Shown piece by piece: positions 54,414 through 63,299 of a stretch of 64,000 bases of DNA. This DNA comes from Halomonas borealis (GTDB taxonomy: Bacteria > Pseudomonadota > Gammaproteobacteria > Pseudomonadales > Halomonadaceae): NCBI RefSeq assembly GCF_004798905.1, contig NZ_SDMO01000008.1:62001-126000 (forward strand), written 5' to 3'. Under the pieces are notes generated by a model. That model made no database searches. It saw only the letters and a program-made list of their open reading frames with translations, and was not told where the DNA came from. Position numbers and translations under genes: made by a program. Numbering within the stretch: the stretch's first letter is position 1; each line of letters opens with the position of its first letter.

Positions 54414-57260
54414 ATGCCCCAGCCCCTAGCCGATGGCCATCGCCGTTCGCTGAGCCTGACCTGGCGCGTGAGCGCACTCAGCAGCCTGCTGCTGCTGGTG
54501 CTGGTCTCGCTATTCACCTGGCTCGGCCATTCCAACCTGACCCGCCAATTTCAGGAAATCCGCCTGCAGCAGCACGCCCTCCATCAGCGAGAGGTCCATC
54601 TGGCCCTGCGGAGTTCGGAAGAGCGGTTGCGTCAGCTCGCCGGGCTGACCGCGGCCTCATCGGGGCTAGGCGAGGCGCTGGAAACGGGCGACGCCGCGGC
54701 CGTCCAGGCATCGCTGGCCTCGCAATGGCCGACCCTGCAGCTGGATGCCGGCATCGACGAGATCCTGATCTTCGATACCCAAGGCGAGGCGATGGCCCGC
54801 TGGGGCGACACGCCGAACGCTTCTCAACCGATCCAGGACTGGATCTCGCGGGTGCTGAGCACCGAGATGCCGCTGACCACCCTGCGCTGCGATGCCAGAT
54901 GCCGCCAATATGCCGCCGTGCCAGTATTGATCGACGGCCAGAGCGTGGGCCTGGTCATCCTGTCGCGCTCACTCGCCGACGTCATCCGCCAGGTCAAGTC
55001 GGTCTCGAAGAGTGAAGTCGCGCTGGTCGCCACCACGCCCCATGCCGCCATTTCGACCCCTCCGGTGCGGTGGCTGACTGGCTGGCAGGGCCATCTGCTG
55101 GCCCTGACCCAAGAACAACCGGGCCTGGCACTGCTGCGCCGGGCGGCCGAACGGTTCTCGCTGCCCGCACTCGCCGAGGAACCCTTGCGCCTGTCCCACG
55201 AGGAGCGCCTGAAGGAGCTATCGGTCATTCCCGTGACGCCTGGACAGACCCCGGACGGCAACGGCTATATCCTGTTGATCTCGGACATCACCGCCCAGGT
55301 GAATGCCATCACTCGTGATACACGATCCCTGCTGATCGCCGGCGTGGCCGGCTGGCTAGCCGCCGAACTGCTGCTGCTGGCCATCCTGCTCGGCCCCATG
55401 GCGCGCCTGCGGCGCGTCGCCAGCGTGCTACCGACGCTGGCCCGCGGCGGATTCGCCGAGGCCCGCAGTGCCATCCCCGCCACGTCGGGGCGCAGGCCCG
55501 ACGAGATCGATGTGCTGGTCGTCGCCACCGTCGAGCTGTCCCGGCAGCTCGAACGCCTGGAGGGCGAGGTCCAGGCCCGCGGCGTGCAGCTCGCCGAGCG
55601 GGTCGACGAACTGGCCCAAGAGCGCGACTTCATCGGCGGCCTGCTCGACACCGCCCGAGTGTTCATCGTCGCCCAGGACGCCACGGGCCGCATCAGCCTG
55701 GTCAATGCCTATGCCCTGGCGGTGCTCGAGATCGAGGAAAGCCAGCTGATCGGGCGACGTTTCGACGCGGTCTTTTCCCGCCCTGGAACCGCGCCCATGG
55801 CGGCGACCGGCGGCGGCGAAGAGGAAGAGGAGCGCAGCCTGTACACGGCCGACGGCCAGCAACACACCATCATCTGGTATCACGCCCCGCTGACCGGCGG
55901 CGGCAGTGATATGGCACGGCTCTCGGTGGGGCTCGACATCACCGTACGCAAGGCCGCCGAGGATCGCCTGACCTGGCTGGCCGAGCGCGACCCGCTGACC
56001 GCCCTCCACAACCGCCGCCACTTCCAGGAGATCCTGCAGGAAACCCTGGAGCATGATGGCCGGGGGGCGTTGCTGCTGCTGGACCTGGACCAGTTCAAGG
56101 AGATCAACGAGCTGAGTGGCCACCATGCCGGCGATCGAATGCTGCGCGAAATCGCCGAGCTGTTGCTCTCTCACCTCGACCATCGCGGCCATATCGCCCG
56201 CCTGGGGGGAGACGAGTTCGCGATCCTGCTCGAGGGCGCCGATGCCGACCAGGCAACCAGCCTCGCGCAGCAGTGCAATCAATGGCTCGAGGCCCTGCAC
56301 TTCCGGGCCGGCGGGCGGCGCCACCGGGCCATCGCCAGCATCGGTATCGTCCAGTATCCTGTGCACGGAGAGACTCCCGCTGACCTGCTGGCCAGCGCCG
56401 ATGTGGCCATGTACCAGGCCAAGGCACATGGCAACCAACGCTGGCACCTGCTATCGACCCTGGAGAGCGCCAAAAGCGAGCTGAAGGCACGGGTCTATTG
56501 GGCCGAGCGCCTGCACAAGGCCCTTCAAGATGACGACTTCACGCTGATGGTACAGCCCATCGTGCGGCTGGCGGACGGTGACGTGAAGCACTACGAGGTG
56601 CTGATCCGGATGCGCGAAAAAGACGGCAGCCTGGTCTCGCCCGCCCACTTCATCCCGATCGCCGAGCGCAACGGCATGATCGCCCAGTTGGATCGCTGGG
56701 TGCTGCGCCACAGCCTCAAGGCGCTGCGACGCCTGCAAGGGCGAGGCATCAGCCTGGCGGTCAACCTCTCGGGACAGTCGTTGCACGACAAGGGGCTCGA
56801 GCAGTTCCTGGCCGAGGAGTTGGCGCACAGCGGTGCCGACCCTCACCAGCTGATCCTCGAGATCACGGAAACCGCCGCCGTGACGGATTTCTCCACCGCT
56901 CGCAGTGTACTGCAGGCGATGCGCGAGCTGGGCTGTCGCACCGCGCTGGACGACTTCGGTGTGGGCTTCAGCAGCTTCCACTCGCTGGGCCAGCTGCCGG
57001 TCGACTACATCAAGATCGACGGCTCCTTCATTCGCAACCTGACCGATAGCCCGGACAGCCGCGTGATCGTCAAGGCCATCGCCGACCTCGCGACGGGCTT
57101 CGGCAAACAGGCCATCGCCGAATTCGTCGACCAGGAAGAGCTGATTCCCCTGCTTTGCGAGTATGACGTCGCGTATGGACAGGGCTATCACCTGGGACGG
57201 CCGCACCCCCTGGAAGAGGTCTTCGGCGACGATGCGGGCTGCCCCTCTTGTCGAGGTTGA
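54414..57260 (+). CDS. Membrane-bound GGDEF-EAL protein (diguanylate cyclase/phosphodiesterase)
   Basis: A 948-residue sensor. TM1 is about residues 17-37, then a periplasmic sensor of some 260 residues, TM2 about 303-330, a HAMP-like/coiled linker, a PAS-like region (about 405-510), GGDEF with an intact GGDEF at 599-603 (ARLGGDEFAILL), and EAL from about 690. The EAL signature is EVL (HYEVLIRM), a tolerated variant; ALDDFGVGFSS, KIDGSFI and the Glu of LEITETA are present. Both c-di-GMP synthesis and breakdown look possible. The ribosome site GGAG precedes ATG 54414. It is the third gene of the binding-protein/porin operon, so its periplasmic domain may read their state. Confidence 0.92.
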   Translation: MPQPLADGHRRSLSLTWRVSALSSLLLLVLVSLFTWLGHSNLTRQFQEIRLQQHALHQREVHLALRSSEERLRQLAGLTAASSGLGEALETGDAAAVQASLASQWPTLQLDAGIDEILIFDTQGEAMARWGDTPNASQPIQDWISRVLSTEMPLTTLRCDARCRQYAAVPVLIDGQSVGLVILSRSLADVIRQVKSVSKSEVALVATTPHAAISTPPVRWLTGWQGHLLALTQEQPGLALLRRAAERFSLPALAEEPLRLSHEERLKELSVIPVTPGQTPDGNGYILLISDITAQVNAITRDTRSLLIAGVAGWLAAELLLLAILLGPMARLRRVASVLPTLARGGFAEARSAIPATSGRRPDEIDVLVVATVELSRQLERLEGEVQARGVQLAERVDELAQERDFIGGLLDTARVFIVAQDATGRISLVNAYALAVLEIEESQLIGRRFDAVFSRPGTAPMAATGGGEEEEERSLYTADGQQHTIIWYHAPLTGGGSDMARLSVGLDITVRKAAEDRLTWLAERDPLTALHNRRHFQEILQETLEHDGRGALLLLDLDQFKEINELSGHHAGDRMLREIAELLLSHLDHRGHIARLGGDEFAILLEGADADQATSLAQQCNQWLEALHFRAGGRRHRAIASIGIVQYPVHGETPADLLASADVAMYQAKAHGNQRWHLLSTLESAKSELKARVYWAERLHKALQDDDFTLMVQPIVRLADGDVKHYEVLIRMREKDGSLVSPAHFIPIAERNGMIAQLDRWVLRHSLKALRRLQGRGISLAVNLSGQSLHDKGLEQFLAEELAHSGADPHQLILEITETAAVTDFSTARSVLQAMRELGCRTALDDFGVGFSSFHSLGQLPVDYIKIDGSFIRNLTDSPDSRVIVKAIADLATGFGKQAIAEFVDQEELIPLLCEYDVAYGQGYHLGRPHPLEEVFGDDAGCPSCRG

Positions 57261-57330
57261 GCGAGCGGGCTCCGCCCCCCATCTTGCCACCAGGCACCAA
57301 GACTCCGTCGAACCACTTCAAGGAAAGCGC

Positions 57331-58143
57331 ATGTGTTCCGATAACGTCAGACCTCGCAGATCCTCACTGGACAACGAGACCCTCGCGGCGTTCGAACGCG
57401 ACTACGAGTTCATCGTGGCCAACAGCGACGCGCAGAAACAACGGGTCTATGCCCTGAGGCATGAGGTCTTCCTGCAGGAGTTTCACTATGCGATGCACGA
57501 GGACAGCTCGCACCACCTGGAACAGGACGAATATGATCCTTCCGCCATCCATTGCCTGATCAGGCACCGTGCCAGCGGCTTGTCGGCGGGCTGCATGCGG
57601 CTGGTCATGCCGTCGGACGATGCCGCGTCGCGATTCCATCACCTGCCGGTCGAGATTCAGGGCGGCGAGTATTTCGACCACCCCGAGATCGACCCCAGGG
57701 CGCTCCCGCGCGCCCGCGTCTGCGAGGTGTCTCGCCTGGCCATTGCCCGGCCCTTTCGCAGCGCCTCGGGCAAGGATGACCCGCTGCCACAGCATGCCAC
57801 CGACTACGTGTTTTCCGCTCAGGAGAGCCGGACCTTTCCCCTGCTGGCGATCGGACTCTTCCTGATCACCTACTCGCTGGTAGGACTGACCGGCAGGCGG
57901 CACGTGTTCGCCATGATGGAACCCCGGCTCCCCCGGCTGCTTGCCCTGTCCGGGTTCCACTTCACACGCGTCAGCCAGGCCATCGAGTTTCATGGCACGC
58001 GCCATGCTTACTACATCGATCATCAACAGGCCGAGCAGGACATGCATGCCGACCTGATGCCGCTCTACCTGGACATCAAGCGGCGGCTGGCCGCACAGCT
58101 GCCCGAGGCCTTGACCCAACCGGCATCGACACCCTGTTACTGA
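57331..58143 (+). CDS. PEP-CTERM/exosortase-associated-type acyltransferase (FeeM-like)
   Basis: A 270-residue protein of the GNAT-fold group that includes N-acyl amino acid synthases and acyl-homoserine-lactone synthases. It has QRVYALRHEVFLQEF and GCMRLVMPSD, then ARVCEVSRLAIARPFR, the central conserved segment of the exosortase-associated acyltransferases. A long-chain N-acyl product is possible. No exosortase gene or PEP-CTERM substrate is in the window. ATG 57331 follows AAGGAAAG. It lies 70 bp after the GGDEF-EAL gene on the same strand, so it may share its transcript. It ends overlapping the convergent gene by seven bases. Confidence 0.8.
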   Translation: MCSDNVRPRRSSLDNETLAAFERDYEFIVANSDAQKQRVYALRHEVFLQEFHYAMHEDSSHHLEQDEYDPSAIHCLIRHRASGLSAGCMRLVMPSDDAASRFHHLPVEIQGGEYFDHPEIDPRALPRARVCEVSRLAIARPFRSASGKDDPLPQHATDYVFSAQESRTFPLLAIGLFLITYSLVGLTGRRHVFAMMEPRLPRLLALSGFHFTRVSQAIEFHGTRHAYYIDHQQAEQDMHADLMPLYLDIKRRLAAQLPEALTQPASTPCY

Positions 58144-59189
58144 CCGCCCGATGACAGCAACGGCCCCGGATACAGCCGTTCGGGCCAGTCCAGCAGCATG
58201 ATCGCCAGCACATTGCGGTGCTCGCCATCCTCCAGGTCGGTGCTCCCCGATTCCGAGGGCACCATGCCGGCCAGCGGGTCGAAGGTCTCGACCAGGGCCT
58301 CGCGCAGGCGTGCGATGGCGGGCGCCTGCTCCCGGCCGGCCAGCAGGAAGCTGATCCCCACCTCGGTATAGATGTCTTCCTTGGTCTCGGCGAGGATGCG
58401 CGCCAGATCATCGGCGAAGTCCTCAAGGACCCAGGCGAACTCATCCGCCGACACCGGGCGCTGGTAGTAGTCGCTGGCGGCGATCACGAAGTGGGTCATG
58501 CCGTAAATCTTGTTGCGAAACAGCGCCCGGTCGAGCGTCGCGTCCCGAGACGGCGGGAAGCGCGCGCGGAAGGCGGCGATGGCCTCGCCGCGCAGATCCA
58601 CCACACCCAGGTCGTGCAGGTAGTAGACCAGGTTGGCGACCTGGGCGGCATAGACGTCGAGCACCCTCGGATCGGTCACGAAGGCCCGGAAGTCGACGCC
58701 CGACAGATAGTCGAGCGCCCGCCGATGACCCGGCAGGGTGCGCTCGTCGAGTAGACCATGATAATGGGCCTGGGTCAGGTCGAAGGCCAAGCCCTTGGCA
58801 TAGAGGATTTCGCCCCAGTCGGCGAGCATCCGCTTACGGCGACGCTGCTTGGCGGAGGCTTCGGGGTAGCCCGTGACGCCCTCGCGGCTACGCCGCGCCA
58901 CGTAACCGGGCTCGCCCAACCCGGCGAACTCCTCGCGCAATGAGGCGACCAGCCGCTCGCCATAGTCGCGATTGAGGGGCAGATAGCGGGCCTCGCCGGT
59001 GATGCGATAGAGCCGCTGGGCATAATGTCTCTGCTTGCCGGCCGACAGGCTCGGCAGGGCTCGCTCATAGGTGGCACGTATCTCGGCGGCCACCGCCTCG
59101 TCGGCAGGCGGCGCGGAAGGCGCGAGGGCGCAGCCGGCCAGCAACACCGGCAGCAGCCCGCCCAGCCACCAGGCCCGGAAGGCACTCAT
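58137..59189 (-). CDS. DUF3541 domain lipoprotein
   Basis: A 350-residue exported protein. The lipoprotein signal WWLGGLLPVLLAGC has an LLAGC lipobox. The rest follows DUF3541: LSAGKQRHYAQRLYRITG, RRKRMLADWGEILYAKGLAFD, FRNKIYGMTHFVIAAS and YQRPVSADEFAWVLEDFADD. It is probably membrane anchored; the function is not known. Its ATG overlaps the stop of the upstream channel gene (ATGA), so the two are coupled. It converges with the acyltransferase gene. Confidence 0.8.
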   Translation of the reverse strand: MSAFRAWWLGGLLPVLLAGCALAPSAPPADEAVAAEIRATYERALPSLSAGKQRHYAQRLYRITGEARYLPLNRDYGERLVASLREEFAGLGEPGYVARRSREGVTGYPEASAKQRRRKRMLADWGEILYAKGLAFDLTQAHYHGLLDERTLPGHRRALDYLSGVDFRAFVTDPRVLDVYAAQVANLVYYLHDLGVVDLRGEAIAAFRARFPPSRDATLDRALFRNKIYGMTHFVIAASDYYQRPVSADEFAWVLEDFADDLARILAETKEDIYTEVGISFLLAGREQAPAIARLREALVETFDPLAGMVPSESGSTDLEDGEHRNVLAIMLLDWPERLYPGPLLSSGGQ

Positions 59190-59929
59190 GACGACCGCCC
59201 GCGGCGCCGCGACCGCTCCGGTGGGATCAGCTTGACCCGGGCCTTGGGTCGGCGAGGCGGCGGCTCCGTCGAACCCTGTGCCTCGCGGGTCGCCGCCGCG
59301 GGTGGTGGGGCCACCGTCACCCAAGCGAAGACCGGCAGCGCCAGCCCCCAATGGATGGCCGATAGTCGCAGCCCGAGGGTCGTCGCCAGCGAGGCGGTCA
59401 CGCTGACGCCGGAGGCTGCCCCCAGGGCGTCGAGGCCGACCAGCACCACCCCGCCGGCGATGGAGGCGCTGGCATAGACCTCCTGGCGCAGCACCATGGG
59501 CACCCGGCGAGCCAAGACGTCACGCACCATGCCACCGGCCACCCCGGTCAGCAGCCCCATCAGCACGGCGACCACGCCCGGCACGTCGAGAGTCAGGGCC
59601 TTGAGGGTGCCGATCACCGTGAACAACGCCAGGCCGAAGGCGTCGGCCACCGGCAGGAAGACCCGCGACAGGCGATGAATGTAGTGGAAGCCGAGCATCG
59701 ATAACCCGACCGTTGACAGGATCACCCACAGGTAGGAAGGATCGCTGACCCAGAACACCGGGCGCACACCCAGCACCAGGTCACGCAGGGTACCGCCACC
59801 GATGCCGGTCACCGCGGCCAGCACCAGCATGCCGAAAGGGTCCATCCGCGAACGGCAGGCCAGCACCACTCCGGACAGCGCGAAGACGATCACCCCCGCC
59901 ATGTCCAGCCAGTAGATCCATGCTGTCAC
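59186..59929 (-). CDS. TRIC-type cation channel family protein (UPF0126, YicG-like)
   Basis: A 247-residue membrane protein with seven predicted helices and two similar halves, each carrying a Gly-rich motif: GIGGGTLRDLVLG and GVAGGMVRDVLA. This is the UPF0126/TRIC family, whose prokaryotic members form trimeric cation channels; the YadS/YicG-type members have also been linked to glycine transport. The start is GTG 59929 with GGGAG five bases upstream. A basic 30-residue C-terminal tail is unusual. Confidence 0.85.
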   Translation of the reverse strand: MTAWIYWLDMAGVIVFALSGVVLACRSRMDPFGMLVLAAVTGIGGGTLRDLVLGVRPVFWVSDPSYLWVILSTVGLSMLGFHYIHRLSRVFLPVADAFGLALFTVIGTLKALTLDVPGVVAVLMGLLTGVAGGMVRDVLARRVPMVLRQEVYASASIAGGVVLVGLDALGAASGVSVTASLATTLGLRLSAIHWGLALPVFAWVTVAPPPAAATREAQGSTEPPPRRPKARVKLIPPERSRRRGRSS

Positions 59930-60316
59930 GTCGACTCCCCCTTGCCGTATCAGCCACCATATAGCAGGCACGACGCCCGATGCCGCCAGCGACCGGATTT
60001 TGTGGCCCCGGCGTCCCTGCACGGGATCATCTGACGACTCATCTAAGGTACGCAGCGGCGGATAGACGGCATGCGGCCCGGTCCGGTGCAGACGGCGGTG
60101 GAGACGCCTGCGATTCCCCGAGCGCCTGATCCGACATTCGGGGGCCACTCGCTTCACTCATGCAGCTCGTGGCGATACCCTGACATCAGGGCTGGGGCAC
60201 AATATGCCCGTGCTGATCGCCGGCAGCGCTCAAGCGGCCAAGACAGCACACAGCGATTGACGCCACTCGCGGCATCAATCGGAACGCCACCAGGCCACCT
60301 CGACCACGGAGCTATC
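59930..60316. other. 387-bp intergenic region between divergent genes
   Basis: It separates the TRIC-type channel gene (minus) from nfeD (plus). It has a small CCCTGA/TCAGGG hairpin near 60177 and otherwise no recognisable gene, repeat or regulatory site. It presumably holds two promoters. Confidence 0.4.
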
Positions 60317-60775
60317 ATGGACTGGAATCCCGCCTATACCTGGCTGCTCATCGCCTTGCTGCTGGGGCTGGCCGAACTGGCTTCGGGGGCGCTGCTGTTG
60401 CTGGCACTGGGTGTGGCCGCGGCACTGACCGCCGTGCTCGCCGCCATGGGGGTCGGCCTGTCATGGCAATTGCTCGGGATGGGCGTAGCCTCGGGGCTAC
60501 TGGTCCCGCTCGCGATTTGGGGCCTGCGCCCACGATTTTCCCCTTCGGGCGTGGCTTACGGCACCACCGGCACCGGCGTGGAACAGGGCCATACCTATCG
60601 TGTGCTCAAGCGCGACTTCGATGGCGCCAGCGGCATCAAGGTCAATGGCGACTTCTATCGTATCCGTCTCGCCTCGACCGACGAGACCGATCTCCCGGCG
60701 GATACCCTCGTGACCTTCAAGGAATTCGATGGCACCACCGCCATCGTTGCACTCGCCACCTCCAAGGAGCCTTAA
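60317..60775 (+). CDS. NfeD family protein
   Basis: A 152-residue short NfeD protein. Three membrane helices (WLLIALLLGLAEL, ALLLLALGVAAALTAVL and WQLLGMGVASGLLVPLAIWGL) are followed by a small C-terminal OB-fold (GTGVEQGHTYRVLKRDFDG...IKVNGDFYRIR). Short NfeD proteins pair with SPFH-domain proteins in membrane microdomain and quality control. It is the upstream half of such a pair, two bases from qmcA. Confidence 0.9.
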   Translation: MDWNPAYTWLLIALLLGLAELASGALLLLALGVAAALTAVLAAMGVGLSWQLLGMGVASGLLVPLAIWGLRPRFSPSGVAYGTTGTGVEQGHTYRVLKRDFDGASGIKVNGDFYRIRLASTDETDLPADTLVTFKEFDGTTAIVALATSKEP

Positions 60776-60777
60776 TC

Positions 60778-61827
60778 ATGCAACTCCCCGTCAGCCCCGG
60801 GCTCATTCTCGCCCTGATCTTTGTCGCCATCGGCGTCCTGATCCTCGTCAAGGGATTGGTCGTCGTTCGCCAATCGGAGGTCATGGTCATCGAGCGCCTG
60901 GGGTCGTTCAACCGCCTGCTCGAAAGCGGCATCAATATCATCATCCCGTTCATCGAGCAACCCCGTGCCATCACCATGATCCGTTACCGCAAGATGGGCG
61001 ACGACTACCAGGCCCTGACCAGCGACGAGACACGGATCGACCGCCGCGAAACCGTCATGGACTTTCCCGGCCAACCGGTGGTGACCACCGACAACGTCAC
61101 GGTGACCATCAATGGCGCCCTCTACTATCAGGTCATCGATCCCAAGCGCGCCGTCTATGAAGTGGAAAACATGAGCCAGGCCGTGGAAGTCCTGGCCAAG
61201 ACCACCCTGCGCTCGGTGGTCGGCAAGATGGAGCTCGACAAGCTGTTCGAGTCACGCGCCGAGGTCAACAACGAGATCCAGTCGGCCATGGAAGAAGCCG
61301 CGTCCAAGTGGGGCGTGAAGATCTCACGGGTCGAGGTGCAGGACATCGCCATGCCCGAGGAGGTCGAATCCGCCATGCGCCTGCAGATGGCCGCCGAACG
61401 CAAGCGCAGGGCCACCGTGACCGAAGCCGAAGGCGAGAAGTCCGCGGCCATCGCCATGGCCCAGGGCCAGCGGGAGTCGGCGATCCTCAACGCCGAGGGC
61501 GACAAGGAGTCGGCCATCTTGCGCGCTCAGGGCGAACAGGAGTCGATCAAGCTGGTGCTGAATGCCCTCGGCGACAGCGAGGACAACAAGCAGACGGTGG
61601 TGGGCTACCTGCTGGGCCAGAGCTATATCAAGGGGCTGCCCCACATGGCGCAAGAAGGCGAGCGGGTCTTCGTGCCCTACGAATCCTCCGCCTTGCTCGG
61701 TTCCATGGGCATGTTCCGCGAACTCGCCGGCTCACCGGAAGACGCCGTCGCCTCTCACCTCAAGCCCCACGGCCAGCGGGACGGGCTGCGTAGCGGCATG
61801 GTCGGCGGCGCCAGTAACGGCGCCTGA
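60778..61827 (+). CDS. qmcA: SPFH/band-7 protein (QmcA/stomatin-like)
   Basis: A 349-residue protein with one N-terminal membrane helix (LILALIFVAIGVLILVKGL), then an SPFH domain (VVVRQSEVMVIERLGSFNRLLESG, RETVMDFPGQPVVTTDNVTV; key parts only) and a coiled Ala/Glu-rich tail (AIAMAQGQRESAIL, AEGDKESAIL, AQGEQESI). The tail's repeated xExxAIL units form the oligomerising coil. It should assemble large rings in the membrane together with the NfeD partner. AAGGAG precedes ATG 60778. Confidence 0.92.
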   Translation: MQLPVSPGLILALIFVAIGVLILVKGLVVVRQSEVMVIERLGSFNRLLESGINIIIPFIEQPRAITMIRYRKMGDDYQALTSDETRIDRRETVMDFPGQPVVTTDNVTVTINGALYYQVIDPKRAVYEVENMSQAVEVLAKTTLRSVVGKMELDKLFESRAEVNNEIQSAMEEAASKWGVKISRVEVQDIAMPEEVESAMRLQMAAERKRRATVTEAEGEKSAAIAMAQGQRESAILNAEGDKESAILRAQGEQESIKLVLNALGDSEDNKQTVVGYLLGQSYIKGLPHMAQEGERVFVPYESSALLGSMGMFRELAGSPEDAVASHLKPHGQRDGLRSGMVGGASNGA

Positions 61828-61897
61828 GACCTCGCGCGCCACACCGCCTGTGTCGAACGACGCAGCGCGCCGTTGACCGGGCGTTCCGCACGCAAAA

Positions 61898-61918
61898 GGC
61901 CCCGCACCAGGCGGGGCC
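61898..61918 (-). terminator. Intrinsic terminator for the ast operon
   Basis: GGCCCCGC and GCGGGGCC form an eight-bp stem with a five-base loop. On the minus strand it is followed by TTTT, just after the astB stop. Confidence 0.75.
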
Positions 61919-61943
61919 AGTCAGGGCGTGCCACGGATCGCGT

Positions 61944-63299
61944 TCAGCGCTGGAACGGGTAGACGCTGCCCAGCTCGAGGATGCCGGTCAGCTCGTCCAG
62001 GGCGGCGAGCGTCTCATGGGCGAGCGCGGGGTCGGACAGATCGGCCGGCGCCAGGCGGTCGCGGTAGTGGCGCCGCACCCAGGCGGTTAGCTCACCGTGC
62101 AGGGCGTCGTCGAGCAGCACCCGGCCCGATACCGCGGCCCGCTCCGCCGCGGAAAGCGCCACGCGCAGCCGCAGGCAGGCCGGGCCGCCACCGTTGCGCA
62201 TGCTCTGCTTGACGTCCTTCACCACCACCTCGGTGATGGGGTTGTTGCCCGCCAGCAGGTGGTCCTGCAGGCAGCGCCATACCGCCTCGCGCTCCTGGCA
62301 TTCGCCGGGCACCACCAGGGTCATGGTGCCGTCCGGGTTGCTGAGCAGCTGGGAGTTGAAGAGATACGAGGCCACCGCATCGTCGAGGCTCACCGCCTCC
62401 ACCGGCACGCGCACCGGAATCAGCGGCGTGGCCATCTTGGCGCGCAGCGCCTCCAGGGTGCCCTGCTCGTCGCGGAAGGCGTATTCGTGGTAGAGCAGCA
62501 CCGGGCCATTGCCCACCGCGATGACGTCGTTGTGGAAGACCCCGGCGTCGATGGCCTCGGGATGCTGCTGGGCGAACACCGTCTGCGCCTCACTGAGGCC
62601 GTGCTGACGCGCCACCGCCTGGCTGGCCTCCAGCGTCTGGCGGGCCGGGAAGCGCCGTGGCTCGACGCCATCGCCGCCGAAGGCCTGCCGACCATAGACG
62701 TAGAGATGCACGCCCGGCTCGCCATGCTCGCCGGCCAGCCGGGTATGGTTGGCCGCGCCTTCGTCGGCGAAGGCCGGCGTCGCCGGTAGCACCGGATGAT
62801 GGGCGAAGCAGCGCTCGTCACGGAACATCGCCCCCAGCACTCGACCGGTGGTGGCCGGCTCCAGGTAGCGATGGAAGCTCGACTGCAGGTTGGCCGGCGT
62901 GAAGTGCACCCGGCCATCCGCGGCGTCGACACTCGGCGTCACCGTGGCGGCGTTGGCGGTCCACATGGTGGAGGCCGAGCACACCGCGCGCAGCAGCTGC
63001 GGCGCCTCGGCGGCGGCCCGGGACAGCACCCGAGCATCGTCGCCGGTGAAGCCGAGCGCACGCAGCGCGCCCAGGTCCGGACGCTGCTGAGGCGGCAACA
63101 CGCCCTGGGCGTAACCGGCGTCCATCAGCGACTTCATCTTCTCGAGGCCCTGCAGGGCGGCCTCGCGAGGATTGGCCACCAGCCCCTCGTGGCTCATCGA
63201 TGCCACATTGCCATGGGCCAGCCCCGAGTAGTTATGGGTCGGGCCCACCAGGCCGTCGAAGTTCACCTCGCAAACGCTCGGATCGGTCTCCCGGCTCAT
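61944..63299 (-). CDS. astB: N-succinylarginine dihydrolase
   Basis: A 451-residue enzyme of the guanidino-modifying superfamily. It hydrolyses N2-succinylarginine to succinylornithine, CO2 and ammonia. Segments [58 protein letters not shown] and the catalytic Cys in [12 protein letters not shown] are all present. It overlaps astD by four bases (ATGA) in the AST arginine-degradation operon; the order astD-astB is common in gammaproteobacteria. Confidence 0.96.
   Translation of the reverse strand: MSRETDPSVCEVNFDGLVGPTHNYSGLAHGNVASMSHEGLVANPREAALQGLEKMKSLMDAGYAQGVLPPQQRPDLGALRALGFTGDDARVLSRAAAEAPQLLRAVCSASTMWTANAATVTPSVDAADGRVHFTPANLQSSFHRYLEPATTGRVLGAMFRDERCFAHHPVLPATPAFADEGAANHTRLAGEHGEPGVHLYVYGRQAFGGDGVEPRRFPARQTLEASQAVARQHGLSEAQTVFAQQHPEAIDAGVFHNDVIAVGNGPVLLYHEYAFRDEQGTLEALRAKMATPLIPVRVPVEAVSLDDAVASYLFNSQLLSNPDGTMTLVVPGECQEREAVWRCLQDHLLAGNNPITEVVVKDVKQSMRNGGGPACLRLRVALSAAERAAVSGRVLLDDALHGELTAWVRRHYRDRLAPADLSDPALAHETLAALDELTGILELGSVYPFQR

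Noticed and set aside
60120..60260. Possible phage-integrase tail in the nfeD leader
   Set aside because: A short stretch vaguely like an integrase C-terminus appears in one frame, but the catalytic Arg/His/Tyr residues and continuity are missing.
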